Shown in pieces: positions 32,351-40,693 of a stretch of 64,000 nucleotides of DNA; the stretch's first letter is position 1; each line of letters begins with the position of its first letter. The stretch covers positions 124,001-188,000 of the forward strand of contig NZ_CP015584.1 of NCBI RefSeq assembly GCF_001941945.1. The letters run 5' to 3'. The notes beneath the pieces are model-generated. The model was not told where the DNA came from, did not search any database, and worked only from the letters and a program-made list of their open reading frames with translations. Origin of the DNA: Roseomonas gilardii. GTDB taxonomy: Bacteria > Pseudomonadota > Alphaproteobacteria > Acetobacterales > Acetobacteraceae. A program made the position numbers and the translations under genes.

Positions 32351-33453
32351 CCCTCAAGCCAGGACCGCAGGGGCCCCCGGCGGCGCGCCAGCCCGGCCTG
32401 GATCGTGACGACGACCTGTTCCAGGCAGCCGAAGACGGTCCAGGCGGCGACGGCGAGCATGCCCCAGTCGGGGCGGCCGAACAGGGTGAAGAGGCTGAGG
32501 ATCAGCAGGTTCGGGTTCCGGCGCGCGATCCAGAGGCGGAAGAAGCTGTCGAAACGCCGCCAGACATGGATCTCCATCTTGTAGAGGGCGAGGAAGAGGC
32601 CCTCCTGCAGCCGCTGGAGGACATAGCCGCCGAAGACGATGACGCCGACGGCGACCGGATGCGCCAGCGGCATTCCGACCTGGGACAGGCCGTAGATCCA
32701 GGCCAGCCACCAGAAAGGCGGGTGGATCAGGTCGATGGCATGGTCGAAGACGTTGCCCAGCGGCGTGGAGGTGAGCGTCACCCGCGCCAGCTTGCCGTCC
32801 ACCGTGTCCAGGAAGGTCATCACCCAGGCGGCGAGCAGCCCGGGCAGCCAGGCGCCCGTGGCGAAGAGCCAGAGGGCCACGAAGACCAGGACCAGGCTGG
32901 CGAAGGTCACCTGGTTGGGCGTGATGCCGAGGGCGGCGCAGCCGCGCACCACCTGGAAGGCCGGGCGGGGCCAGACATGCTTGGTGATGGCGTCGGTGAC
33001 GCCCTTGTAGGAGCCGCCGAACATCTCCCATTCCACCGCGCGCCGCGTCCCGGCATCGAGGCTGAGGAGATAGGGGTTGGCACGCTTGCGCAGGGCCTTG
33101 TTGTAGAGGTCCACGAGATCGGCCGGGCGGGCGGGCAGGAGGCCGGCGAAGGCGGGGTCGCCGGCGGGACGGCCGGCCAGGAGCGCGGCGGCCACGGCAG
33201 CGGCCAGGGCCGTGTCCGTCAGGTGGTCCGCCAGATAGGCCGCCACTGGCAGCCCGTCCTCGGGGCGGCAGAGAAGCGTGCCGGGGCGGCGCGCCAGGCC
33301 CGTGACGAGCGAGGCGTCATAGACGTGATCGGCCCGGAGCAGCAGCAGCGGCGCCTGCGCGTCGGTGCCGGTCCAGGGGGCGGCGTCGGCGATGCCGGCG
33401 CGGAGAAGGGCCCGGCGGAGCAGTTCGGAACCCGGCATGCTCCAGACGGGCAC
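32347..33453 (-). CDS. CDP-alcohol phosphatidyltransferase with N-terminal extension
   Basis: A 368-residue integral membrane enzyme. The complete CDP-alcohol motif D-x2-DG-x2-AR-x8-G-x3-D-x3-D is present at about residues 216-241 (DTVDGKLAR to FDHAID). About 150 residues before the first helix (LLLLRADHVYDASLVTGLA) look like part of a nucleotidyltransferase fold, as in the fused inositol-phosphate enzymes, but lack the N-terminal nucleotide loop. GTG at 33453 is chosen as start (PVWSMPGSELL); ATG at 33438 is possible. It should swap CMP for an alcohol to make a phosphodiester headgroup, first in a trio with kinase and Tam41-like protein. Confidence 0.75.
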   Translation of the reverse strand: MPVWSMPGSELLRRALLRAGIADAAPWTGTDAQAPLLLLRADHVYDASLVTGLARRPGTLLCRPEDGLPVAAYLADHLTDTALAAAVAAALLAGRPAGDPAFAGLLPARPADLVDLYNKALRKRANPYLLSLDAGTRRAVEWEMFGGSYKGVTDAITKHVWPRPAFQVVRGCAALGITPNQVTFASLVLVFVALWLFATGAWLPGLLAAWVMTFLDTVDGKLARVTLTSTPLGNVFDHAIDLIHPPFWWLAWIYGLSQVGMPLAHPVAVGVIVFGGYVLQRLQEGLFLALYKMEIHVWRRFDSFFRLWIARRNPNLLILSLFTLFGRPDWGMLAVAAWTVFGCLEQVVVTIQAGLARRRGPLRSWLEG

Positions 33454-33519
33454 GGGGGATTCCCCCAGCCAGCGGGCCGCTGGCGCCGGGGCGGGGGACG
33501 GGCGAGACTGCGCCGCACC

Positions 33520-34458
33520 ATGTCCTTCAGCCTCGCGCACCTGTCCGACCTGCACCTGCCTGTACCCCCCGGGGCGATCCACCCGCTCTCGCAGCTCGCG
33601 GGGAAGCGCTTGCTCGCCTATTTCGCCTGGCGGCGCAAGCGGCGCCGGGCCGTGCCCGCCGCAGCCCTGCTGGCCGATCTGCGGGCGGCCGGGGCGGATC
33701 ATGTGGCCATCACGGGGGACCTGACGAACCTCGCCCTGCCGGGGGAATTCGCGGCCGCGCGGGACTGGCTGGCGGCGCTCGGCCCGCCGGGCGGGGTCAC
33801 CGTGGTCCCGGGTAACCATGACGCCACCGTGGCCCTGCCCTGGACGGACGGGATCGGGCGCTGGGCGCCCTGGATGGCCGGGGAGACAGCGGGGGAGACG
33901 GCCCGCGCGCCCTTCCCTTTCCTGCGGCGGCGCGGGCCGGTCGCGCTGATCGGGCTTTCCTCGGCGGTGCCGACCCTGCCGGGCTCGGCGGCGGGGTGGC
34001 TGGGCGCGGCGCAGCTGTCGGCGCTGCCCGGGCTGCTGGATGCGGCGGGGCGCGAGGGGCTGTTCCGGATCGTGATGGTACACCACCCGCCGCTGCCGGG
34101 GCCCGGCGGCCGGCGCAAGGCGCTCTCGGACAGGGCGGCGCTGCGCGGGGTGCTGGCGCGGCACGGGGCGGAGCTGGTGCTGCATGGGCACCACCACCGG
34201 CCGCTGCGGGGGGAGGTTCCCGGCCCGGGGGCGCCGATCCCGGTGCTGGGCGTGCATCAGGCCCTGGCGGCGGGGCATGGCGGACGGGCAGGCTGGCAGA
34301 TGCTTCGCATCATGCGCGAGGCGGAGGGTTGGCGCGTGACGGTCGAGCCGCGTGCGCAGGATGCGGCGGACGGGGTGTTCCGGGCCGCGCCCGCCACGGT
34401 CCTGCGGATCAGTAGCGCAGGTGGATGGTCATCCGCGACTCCCCAGGCGGCACAGTGA
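33520..34458 (+). CDS. Calcineurin-like metallophosphoesterase
   Basis: A 312-residue phosphoesterase with the full metal-site set: LSDLHL (8-13), GDLTN near 67, GNHD near 104, VHHPP near 190 and GHHHRP near 226. It acts on a phosphomono- or diester with two metal ions; substrate is not readable. It is divergent from the CDP-alcohol transferase, and the promoter must lie inside that gene's 5' end. The 3' end overlaps the opposing DUF2141 gene by 50 bp. A lipid or headgroup phosphatase fits the locus, by context only. Confidence 0.72.
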   Translation: MSFSLAHLSDLHLPVPPGAIHPLSQLAGKRLLAYFAWRRKRRRAVPAAALLADLRAAGADHVAITGDLTNLALPGEFAAARDWLAALGPPGGVTVVPGNHDATVALPWTDGIGRWAPWMAGETAGETARAPFPFLRRRGPVALIGLSSAVPTLPGSAAGWLGAAQLSALPGLLDAAGREGLFRIVMVHHPPLPGPGGRRKALSDRAALRGVLARHGAELVLHGHHHRPLRGEVPGPGAPIPVLGVHQALAAGHGGRAGWQMLRIMREAEGWRVTVEPRAQDAADGVFRAAPATVLRISSAGGWSSATPQAAQ

Positions 34459-34930
34459 AGCGGACGCTGTCGAAGGAGGGCAGGCCGACCGAGGTGGGCG
34501 CGTCGTTGGAGAAGCCGTAGCCCTCGGTCGGCAGGCCGAGCAGGTTGCGGTTGAAGTTATGGTCGTTGTTCTCGTCATGATAGACGGCGATGGCATAGAT
34601 GCCGGGCTCGGCCAGGGCGAAGCAGGCCTCCGCGGACGTCGTCCGCAGCGGGACGCGCTGGCGGGCGAGATAGGCATGGCTGGCCAGGAAGCGTTCCGGC
34701 TTCGGACCATAGACCGTGATGGTGATGTTGCCGGCGACCTTCCGGGCGCCGGTGACGGCAACATGCAGGCGCGGGCCGGCCGGCGCATCGGCGGCGGCGC
34801 AGGCGGTGACGCGGGGGCCGTCCTCCGGCCGCGCGGCCGCCGGCTGCGGCGTGGCGAGCGATGCCAGCAACGCGGCGCAGCACCCCAGGCCCCGCAAGGT
34901 TCCGGGTGGGCCGGAGACGCGGCGGGGCAT
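34409..34930 (-). CDS. Exported DUF2141-domain protein
   Basis: About 173 residues. After a signal peptide (GLGCCAALLASLATPQPAAA) comes one DUF2141 domain, an immunoglobulin-like fold with the pattern NITITVYGPKPERFL, FALAEPGIYAIAVYHDENND and GLPTEGYGFSNDA. Role unknown; it is common near envelope and lipid genes in alphaproteobacteria. ATG at 34930 gives the signal peptide at the right distance; earlier in-frame ATGs would push it inside. The start is 55 bp from the divergent HIT-family gene. Confidence 0.72.
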   Translation of the reverse strand: MPRRVSGPPGTLRGLGCCAALLASLATPQPAAARPEDGPRVTACAAADAPAGPRLHVAVTGARKVAGNITITVYGPKPERFLASHAYLARQRVPLRTTSAEACFALAEPGIYAIAVYHDENNDHNFNRNLLGLPTEGYGFSNDAPTSVGLPSFDSVRFTVPPGESRMTIHLRY

Positions 34931-34985
34931 GGGGCGGCCGGCATCCGTCTGGCGTCTTCCGGCGACAGGGCGTAGGTGTCTGCGC

Positions 34986-35453
34986 ATGCCCAGTGCCATA
35001 CCGGATGCCACGCCAAATGCCACGCTGGTCAAGTTCGGCTATCCCGCCACGCTGATCGGCGAGACCCGCTGCTGGACCGTGCTGCTGCGCCCGCAGCAGG
35101 TCACGCTCGGGGCCCTGGTCCTCGTGTGCCGCGAGGAAGCGGAGCGCTTCGGCGCGGTGAGCCCCGAGGGTTTCGCCGACCTGCATGCCGCCGTGAGCCG
35201 CATCGAGCCCATGCTCCGGGACCTGGTCGGGTATGAGAAGATCAACTACCTCATGCTGATGATGGTGGACCCGGACGTCCATTTCCACGTCATCCCCCGC
35301 TATGCCGGGACGAGGACGCATCTCGGCCAGTCCTTTCCGGATGCCGGCTGGCCCGGGCCGCCCGCGCTCGGACAGGCGATGGAGCCGGGGGATGCGGTGC
35401 GCGACGACCTGCTGCGCCGCCTCCGCGAGCACTGGGCCTCCGCGCAGGCGTGA
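34986..35453 (+). CDS. HIT-family (histidine triad) protein
   Basis: A 155-residue protein with the histidine triad HFHVIPRY near residue 101, a variant of HxHxHxx in which the third histidine is missing (HFHVIPRY has two). Typical HIT enzymes hydrolyse nucleotide phosphoramidates or diphosphates, and the PRY ending is common in the bacterial branch. ATG at 34986 opens near the domain. It overlaps the LptF-like gene by GTGA, which ties it to lipid export or to turnover of CDP-activated intermediates. Function is inferred from the motif. Confidence 0.7.
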   Translation: MPSAIPDATPNATLVKFGYPATLIGETRCWTVLLRPQQVTLGALVLVCREEAERFGAVSPEGFADLHAAVSRIEPMLRDLVGYEKINYLMLMMVDPDVHFHVIPRYAGTRTHLGQSFPDAGWPGPPALGQAMEPGDAVRDDLLRRLREHWASAQA

Positions 35454-36715
35454 GCGCGGCGGTCGAGGCGAAGCGCATCCCGGCGGAAGCCACCCACGGG
35501 CCGCCGGCCGGGGGCGGGCTGGTCAGCCGCTACATGCTGCGGCTCCTGGTCCGGCCCCTGGCGGGCACGCTGCTGCTGGTGCTGCCGGCGCTGCTGCTGG
35601 AACGGCTGCTGCGGCTCTTCAACCTGCTGGCAGGGGCGGGAAGCCCGGCCGCTTCCATCGCGCAGCTCGTGCTCTACCTGATCCCGCATTACCTGGGTCT
35701 GGCGGTGCCGGCGGCGCTGTTCCTGGCGGTCTATGTCGTCGTTTCGCGGCTCAGCCAGAACCACGAGCTGGATGCCTTGCAGGCCTCGGGGCTTTCGCTG
35801 GCCTGGCTGTCGCGGCCCTTCCTGGCCGTGGGCCTGGCCTGTGCCCTGCTGGGCGTGGCGCTCTATGGCTATGTGCAGCCGGTCAGCCGCTATGCCTATC
35901 GCGCGGCCCTGAGTTCCCTGATGGATGCGGGATGGAACGCGACCCTGGTTCCGGGCGAGTTCGCCCAGATCGGCAAGCGGCTCACCGTCCATGTCGAGCG
36001 CCGGGACCCGGAGACGGGACTGCTGCACGGCATCTTCCTGCACCAGCGGCAGCAGGACGGCACCGACGTGCTGACCACCGCCGCCACGGGACGGATGCTG
36101 CTGAGCGTGGAAACCAGCGAGCTGCTGCTGGAACTGCAGGACGGGCGGCAGCTCGCGGTGGACCCGCAGGGGCAGGCGCATACGGTGACCTTCTCGGCCT
36201 CGGAACAGTCGCGCCCCTTCGTGCGGCGCCTGCCGATCTTCCGGCTGCGCGGCGCGGATGAGCGGGAGATGACGCTGGACGAGCTCTGGACGGGGCGGGA
36301 GCGTGCGGATGCGCCCGTGGCGCCGCGCCGCATGGCGGGGGAGCTGCACGCGCGGCTGGTGCGGTCGGCCTCGCTGCTGCTGCTGCCGCTGCTGGCCATG
36401 CCGATGGGGCTGGCCGCCAAGCGCTCGCGCCGTTCGGTCGCGATCCTGCTGGGGGCGGCGATCCTCGTGCTCTACCAGCAGGCGCTGCAACTGGCGGAGT
36501 CCCTCGGCGCCATCGGGCGGCTCGACGCACCGCTGGCGCTGTGGCTGCTGTTCCTGCTGTTCGCCGCCTTCAGCATCCTGGTCTTCCGGCACAGCAACCT
36601 GCATCCGGAGGAAGGCCCGTTCGACCGCATCCTGGCGCGGATGGACGACGCGGCGGCCTGGGCCGGCGGCCTGCTGGCGCGCTGCCTGCCGTGGCGGACG
36701 AAGGCCGTGCGCTGA
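35450..36715 (+). CDS. LptF/LptG-family permease, first of a pair
   Basis: A 421-residue inner-membrane protein of the YjgP/YjgQ family. Three or so membrane segments precede a large periplasmic beta-jellyroll domain (about residues 150-290, with LTVHVERRDPETG) and three more follow, starting SLLLLPLLAMPMGLAAKRSR. LptF and LptG form the LPS-extracting ABC transporter channel. GTG start overlaps the HIT stop. The partner gene follows directly. No lptD, pepA or lptC lies near, unlike the usual lptFG locus, so this pair may carry a different lipid; see findings. Confidence 0.82.
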   Translation: MSAAVEAKRIPAEATHGPPAGGGLVSRYMLRLLVRPLAGTLLLVLPALLLERLLRLFNLLAGAGSPAASIAQLVLYLIPHYLGLAVPAALFLAVYVVVSRLSQNHELDALQASGLSLAWLSRPFLAVGLACALLGVALYGYVQPVSRYAYRAALSSLMDAGWNATLVPGEFAQIGKRLTVHVERRDPETGLLHGIFLHQRQQDGTDVLTTAATGRMLLSVETSELLLELQDGRQLAVDPQGQAHTVTFSASEQSRPFVRRLPIFRLRGADEREMTLDELWTGRERADAPVAPRRMAGELHARLVRSASLLLLPLLAMPMGLAAKRSRRSVAILLGAAILVLYQQALQLAESLGAIGRLDAPLALWLLFLLFAAFSILVFRHSNLHPEEGPFDRILARMDDAAAWAGGLLARCLPWRTKAVR

Positions 36716-37782
36716 TGCTGCCACGGGTGCTGGCGCGCTACCTGACGGGGATCTTCCTGGCCCGGGCCACGGCGGTGCTGCTGGGGCTGGCCGCGTTGCT
36801 GCAACTGCTGGACCTGCTCGACAAGGCGGGGGACGTGCTGGCCCGCGGGGGGGTGCCGGATATCGGGCGCTATGCCCTGCTGCGGCTGCCCACCACGCTC
36901 GGGCAGCTCGTGCCGCTCGCGGTGCTGGTGGGGGCGATCCTGACCTTCCAGCGGCTCGCCGCCTCGCTGGAGATCACCGCCATGCGGGCCACGGGCCTGG
37001 GAAGCTGGCGGATCATGGGGGCGCTGGTCCCCGCCTGTGCCCTGGCGGCCTGCCTGCAGTTCGGCCTCCAGCTCGGCGTGGCGCCGTACAGCGAGCGCGC
37101 GCTTTCGGACTGGTGGGACCATCTTGAGGCGCCGGACCGGCCGCTGGCCCTGGATCGCCGGATGTGGCTGCGCGACGGGACGGATGTCCTGGCCGCCGAT
37201 GCGGTGTCGCCCGACGGCACGGCGCTGTCCGGCGTGCTGCTGGTACGGCGCGACCCCGAGGGCAGGGTCACGCTGCGGATCGGGGCGGATGAGGCGCGGC
37301 ACGCGGCCGGGGGCTGGCGGCTGACCGGGGCGCGGCTGCTGCGGCCGGGCGAGGAGCGGGAAACGGCGCAGGCCGGGTATGACTGGCCGGAGGGCCCCTC
37401 GCCACGGGCGATGCGGGACCTCGCGCGGCCCACGGATGCGCTCGGCCTCCCTGCCCTGCTGCGCGGCAAGGCCGGGGAAGGCCCGGTCAGCCGGGGCCCC
37501 GCCTATTTCGAGACGCGTCTCCAGGCCGCCGCGGCGGCGGCGCTGGTGCCCTTCCTGATGCTGCTGCTGGCCATGCCCGCGGCCTTCGGCCTGCCCCGCC
37601 AGCATGGCGGCACGCGACGGGCCGCGGTTGGCCTGGCGCTCGGGCTCGGCTATCTCGTGGCGCAGGGGCTGATGATCGCGATCGGCGAGGCCGGCGGGCT
37701 GGGCCCGGTCCCGGCGACCTGGAGCATGCTGCCCTGCTTCGCCGTCGCGGGCCTCCTGTGCCTCTGGCGCGAGGAAGCCTGA
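36715..37782 (+). CDS. LptF/LptG-family permease, second of a pair
   Basis: A 355-residue partner of the preceding permease with the same layout: a short N-terminal membrane part (LARYLTGIFLARATAVLLG), the DLLDKAGDVLARGGVPDIG loop, a central periplasmic domain and three C-terminal segments (PFLMLLLAMPAAFGLP). The ATG shares one base with the upstream stop. The periplasmic domain is somewhat short for LptG. The pair should form a heterodimer powered by an LptB-type ATPase encoded elsewhere. Confidence 0.82.
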   Translation: MLPRVLARYLTGIFLARATAVLLGLAALLQLLDLLDKAGDVLARGGVPDIGRYALLRLPTTLGQLVPLAVLVGAILTFQRLAASLEITAMRATGLGSWRIMGALVPACALAACLQFGLQLGVAPYSERALSDWWDHLEAPDRPLALDRRMWLRDGTDVLAADAVSPDGTALSGVLLVRRDPEGRVTLRIGADEARHAAGGWRLTGARLLRPGEERETAQAGYDWPEGPSPRAMRDLARPTDALGLPALLRGKAGEGPVSRGPAYFETRLQAAAAAALVPFLMLLLAMPAAFGLPRQHGGTRRAAVGLALGLGYLVAQGLMIAIGEAGGLGPVPATWSMLPCFAVAGLLCLWREEA

Positions 37783-37831
37783 GCGCATGGGCGGTCCCGG
37801 CCCGCACCCACCTGGGCAAGGAGGCGGTTTC

Positions 37832-38599
37832 ATGTACGGTCCCTGGCGGGGCGGGCGCAGTTTCGATCTGGGGCGGATGACGCTCCGGGAGCTGGTCGTG
37901 GCCTATGCGGCGCATCCGGCGATCCACCTGTATGGGCTGCTCGCCATCGTCTCGGCCGGGCTTTCCGTGCACTGGGCGGAAGGGGCGCTGCGGCCGGCGC
38001 TGGCGGTGGCCGCCACGATCCTGGCCTATCCGCTGGCCTGGTACGCCATCCACCGCTTCATCCTGCATTCGCGCTTCCTCTACCGCTCCCCGCTGACGGC
38101 GGCGCTGTGGAAGCGCGTGCATTTCGACCACCACCAGGACCCGCATCGGCTGGACGTGCTCTTCGGCGCGCCGGTGACGACGGTGCCGACCATCCTGGTC
38201 ATCCTGATCCCCGTCGGCTGGCTGATCGGCGGCGCGGCCGGCGCGGCGGCGGCCTGTGCGGCGGGCTTCGTGATCACCTGCATCTACGAGTTCTGCCACT
38301 GCATCCAGCACCTGAACTTCAAGCCGCGGAGCCGGCTGCTGCGGCGGATGAAGGAGCTGCACCTCGCACATCATTTCCACCACGAGGGCGGGAATTACGG
38401 GATCACCAGCTTCGTTGTCGATCGCGCCCTCGGCACCTATTACGGCGAGGTGCGGCAGCGGCCGCGCAGCCCGCATGTCTTCAACCTGGGCTATGACCGC
38501 GAGGAAGCGAAGCGCTTCCCCTGGGTGGAGAAGCTGACCGGCGCGCCGCCGCGCGACCGGCCCGCACGCCCGGATGCCCGTCCGGACAGGGCGGCGTGA
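37832..38599 (+). CDS. Fatty acid hydroxylase / sterol desaturase family protein
   Basis: A 255-residue di-iron membrane oxygenase with all histidine clusters: HRFILH (74-79), HFDHH (97-101), EFCHCIQH (153-160) and HLAHHFHH (177-184). Such enzymes hydroxylate lipid acyl or sphingoid chains. AAGGAGG at 37818-37824 lies 7 bp before the ATG at 37832, the strongest ribosome binding site of this region, so this start is preferred to an ATG at 37787. It overlaps the ceramide synthase gene by GTGA. Hydroxylation of ceramide is the natural role; 2-hydroxy ceramides are known in acetic acid bacteria. Confidence 0.82.
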   Translation: MYGPWRGGRSFDLGRMTLRELVVAYAAHPAIHLYGLLAIVSAGLSVHWAEGALRPALAVAATILAYPLAWYAIHRFILHSRFLYRSPLTAALWKRVHFDHHQDPHRLDVLFGAPVTTVPTILVILIPVGWLIGGAAGAAAACAAGFVITCIYEFCHCIQHLNFKPRSRLLRRMKELHLAHHFHHEGGNYGITSFVVDRALGTYYGEVRQRPRSPHVFNLGYDREEAKRFPWVEKLTGAPPRDRPARPDARPDRAA

Positions 38600-39753
38600 G
38601 CGCGGCCGGCGCGCGGGCTTCCTCCCCCGTCGAGATCCTCCCCGTCACGGACCGCGCGGGGATGGAGCGTTTCATCCGGCTGCCGCACGACCTGATGCGG
38701 CACGATCCCGCCTGGGTGCCGCCGCTGCGGCTGGAGCGGCGGGAGGCGCTGTCCCCAGCGAAGAACCCCTGGTTCCAGCATGGCGAGGCGGCCTTCTGGA
38801 TCGCGCGGCGGGACGGGCGCGACGTGGGGCGCATCAGCGCGCAGGACGACCGGCTGGTGCCCGGGGCGGAAGGCGGGAGGCCGGCGCATTTCGGGCTGCT
38901 GGCCGCCGAGGACGATGCCGGGACCTTCGCGGCGCTGCTGGGCGCCGCCGAGGGCTGGGCGCGCGGCCGTGGCCTGCGGCGGATGCTGGGGCCGTTCAGC
39001 CTTTCCATCAACGAGCAGACGGGGCTCCTGGTCTCGGGCTTCGACACGCCGCCGATGATGATGATGCCGCATGACCCGCCCCATGCCGGTGCGCGGCTGG
39101 AGGCGCTGGGCTATGCCAAGGCGCGGGACATGTTCGCCTATATCAGCCCGGTGACCGGGGCGCTGCCGCCGGCGGCGGCGCGGATGGTGGCGCGCGGCCT
39201 GCCCTCCGGCGTCACGCTGCGGCCGCTGCGGCGCGCGGCGCTGCGGCAGGAGGTCGAGGCGCTGATCGGCATCTACAACGAGGCCTGGGCGGGAAACTGG
39301 GGCTTCGTGCCCTTCACCGCCGCCGAGGTGGCGCATCTGGCCGCGGAGCTGAAGCCGCTGCTGAACGAGCGGCTGGTCTGGTTCGCGGAGATGCGGGGGC
39401 GCCCCGTCGCCTTCGCCGTCTGCCTGCCGAACCTGAACGAGGCGATCCGCGACCTGTCGGGACGGCTGCTGCCGCTCGGCTGGGCGAAGCTGCTGTGGCG
39501 GCTGAAGGTGTCGGGTGTCTCCACCGCGCGCGTGCCGCTCATGGGGGTGCGGCCGCAGTTGCAGTCGGGGCTGCTCGGGCGCGTTCTGCCGCTCTTCCTG
39601 GTGGAGGCGCTGCGGCGGGAGGCCCACGCCCTGGGCATCCGGCAGATCGAGATGTCCTGGGTCCTGGAGGACAACCTGCCCATGCGGCATCTGGCCGAGG
39701 CCCTGGGGGCACAGGCCTACAAGACCTATCGCATCTACGGAAAGACGCTGTGA
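38596..39753 (+). CDS. bcerS: GNAT-type acyltransferase, candidate bacterial ceramide synthase
   Basis: A 385-residue acyltransferase. The N-terminal part (RFIRLPHDLMRHDPAWVPP, then FLLAAEDDAGTFAALLGAA) and the C-terminal block (FLVEALRREAHALGIRQIEMSW) carry a GNAT-like fold with two domains. In Caulobacter the ceramide synthase bCerS belongs to this kind of protein and acylates the sphingoid base. The identification rests on that family resemblance and on the locus; no catalytic residue can be confirmed. GTG start overlaps the hydroxylase stop; it is coupled to the nucleotidyltransferase by GTGA. Confidence 0.65.
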   Translation: MSAAGARASSPVEILPVTDRAGMERFIRLPHDLMRHDPAWVPPLRLERREALSPAKNPWFQHGEAAFWIARRDGRDVGRISAQDDRLVPGAEGGRPAHFGLLAAEDDAGTFAALLGAAEGWARGRGLRRMLGPFSLSINEQTGLLVSGFDTPPMMMMPHDPPHAGARLEALGYAKARDMFAYISPVTGALPPAAARMVARGLPSGVTLRPLRRAALRQEVEALIGIYNEAWAGNWGFVPFTAAEVAHLAAELKPLLNERLVWFAEMRGRPVAFAVCLPNLNEAIRDLSGRLLPLGWAKLLWRLKVSGVSTARVPLMGVRPQLQSGLLGRVLPLFLVEALRREAHALGIRQIEMSWVLEDNLPMRHLAEALGAQAYKTYRIYGKTL

Positions 39754-40538
39754 CGGGGGTCACGGCGCTGGTCCTGGCCGGGCAGCGGCGCGGGACGGAC
39801 CCGATGGCGGCCGCGGCGGGGGTCTCGCACAAGGCGCTGCTGCCGGTGGCGGGCGTGCCGATGCTGCTGCGCGTGGTCTCGGCCCTGCGATCCGCACCCG
39901 GCATCGCCCGCATCGTCGTGTCCATCGAGGAGCCGCAGCGCGTGCTGGCCGGGCTGGAAGGGCTGGAGGGCGTGATCCTGCGGGCAGCCGCGCCGGGCCC
40001 GGCCCTCAGCGCGGCGGCGGCGTTCGAGGAATTCGGCGCCCCGCTGCTGGTCACCACGGCGGATCACGCGCTGCTGACGCCGGCCATGGTGGCGCATCTG
40101 CTGCGGGAGGCCCCCGGCCAGGCATCCGCCGTGGCGGCGCTCGCGCGGCGCGAGACGATCCTGGCGGAATTCCCGCAGACCCGGCGCACTTGGCTGCGCT
40201 TCCGGGATGGCGACTTCAGCGGCTGCAACCTGTTCCTGCTGGCGGGCCCCGAGGCGGCGCGGGTGCTGCGTTTCTGGCAACGGCTGGAGCAGCAGCGGAA
40301 GCGGCCGACGGCCATGGCGCGGATGCTGGGGCCCATCGCGCTGCTCCGCTATGCCATGGGCTGGATGACTCTGCGGGCCGGGCTGGATGCGCTGGGCGCG
40401 CGATGCGGGACGCCCGTGGCCGTGGTGGAGATGCCCTTCGGCGCGGCGGCCGTGGATGTGGACAAGCCGGACGACCTGGCGCTGGTGGAAGCCCGTCTCG
40501 GCAGGGTGGATCGGCGGCCCGTCCCCCAGGCGGGCTGA
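39750..40538 (+). CDS. MobA-like nucleotidyltransferase
   Basis: A 262-residue nucleotidyltransferase. It starts TALVLAGQRRGTDPMAAAAG with the loop G-x-RR and the lysine in HKALLPVAGVPML; the metal acid is in LLVTTADHALL near residue 108. Such enzymes transfer a nucleotide to a phosphorylated alcohol or sugar. It ends the lipid locus, coupled to the ceramide synthase, and could supply a CTP-activated headgroup. With the enzyme at 18804 there are two unrelated small nucleotidyltransferases at the two ends of the locus. Start is GTG at 39750. Confidence 0.65.
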   Translation: MTGVTALVLAGQRRGTDPMAAAAGVSHKALLPVAGVPMLLRVVSALRSAPGIARIVVSIEEPQRVLAGLEGLEGVILRAAAPGPALSAAAAFEEFGAPLLVTTADHALLTPAMVAHLLREAPGQASAVAALARRETILAEFPQTRRTWLRFRDGDFSGCNLFLLAGPEAARVLRFWQRLEQQRKRPTAMARMLGPIALLRYAMGWMTLRAGLDALGARCGTPVAVVEMPFGAAAVDVDKPDDLALVEARLGRVDRRPVPQAG

Positions 40539-40693
40539 GCCGGCAGGTCCGCCATCCGCCCATCGATCCGAAGGGTTCCAGGGAAATAGGCCGGCGCGGC
40601 GGGCTTCCTCGCCGGTGCCCCTGACCCTTATCCTGCGGGTCCGGTCATCCGTGCGGATGGCAGACCGATCGCCAGCATCCCGAGGATAACGTC

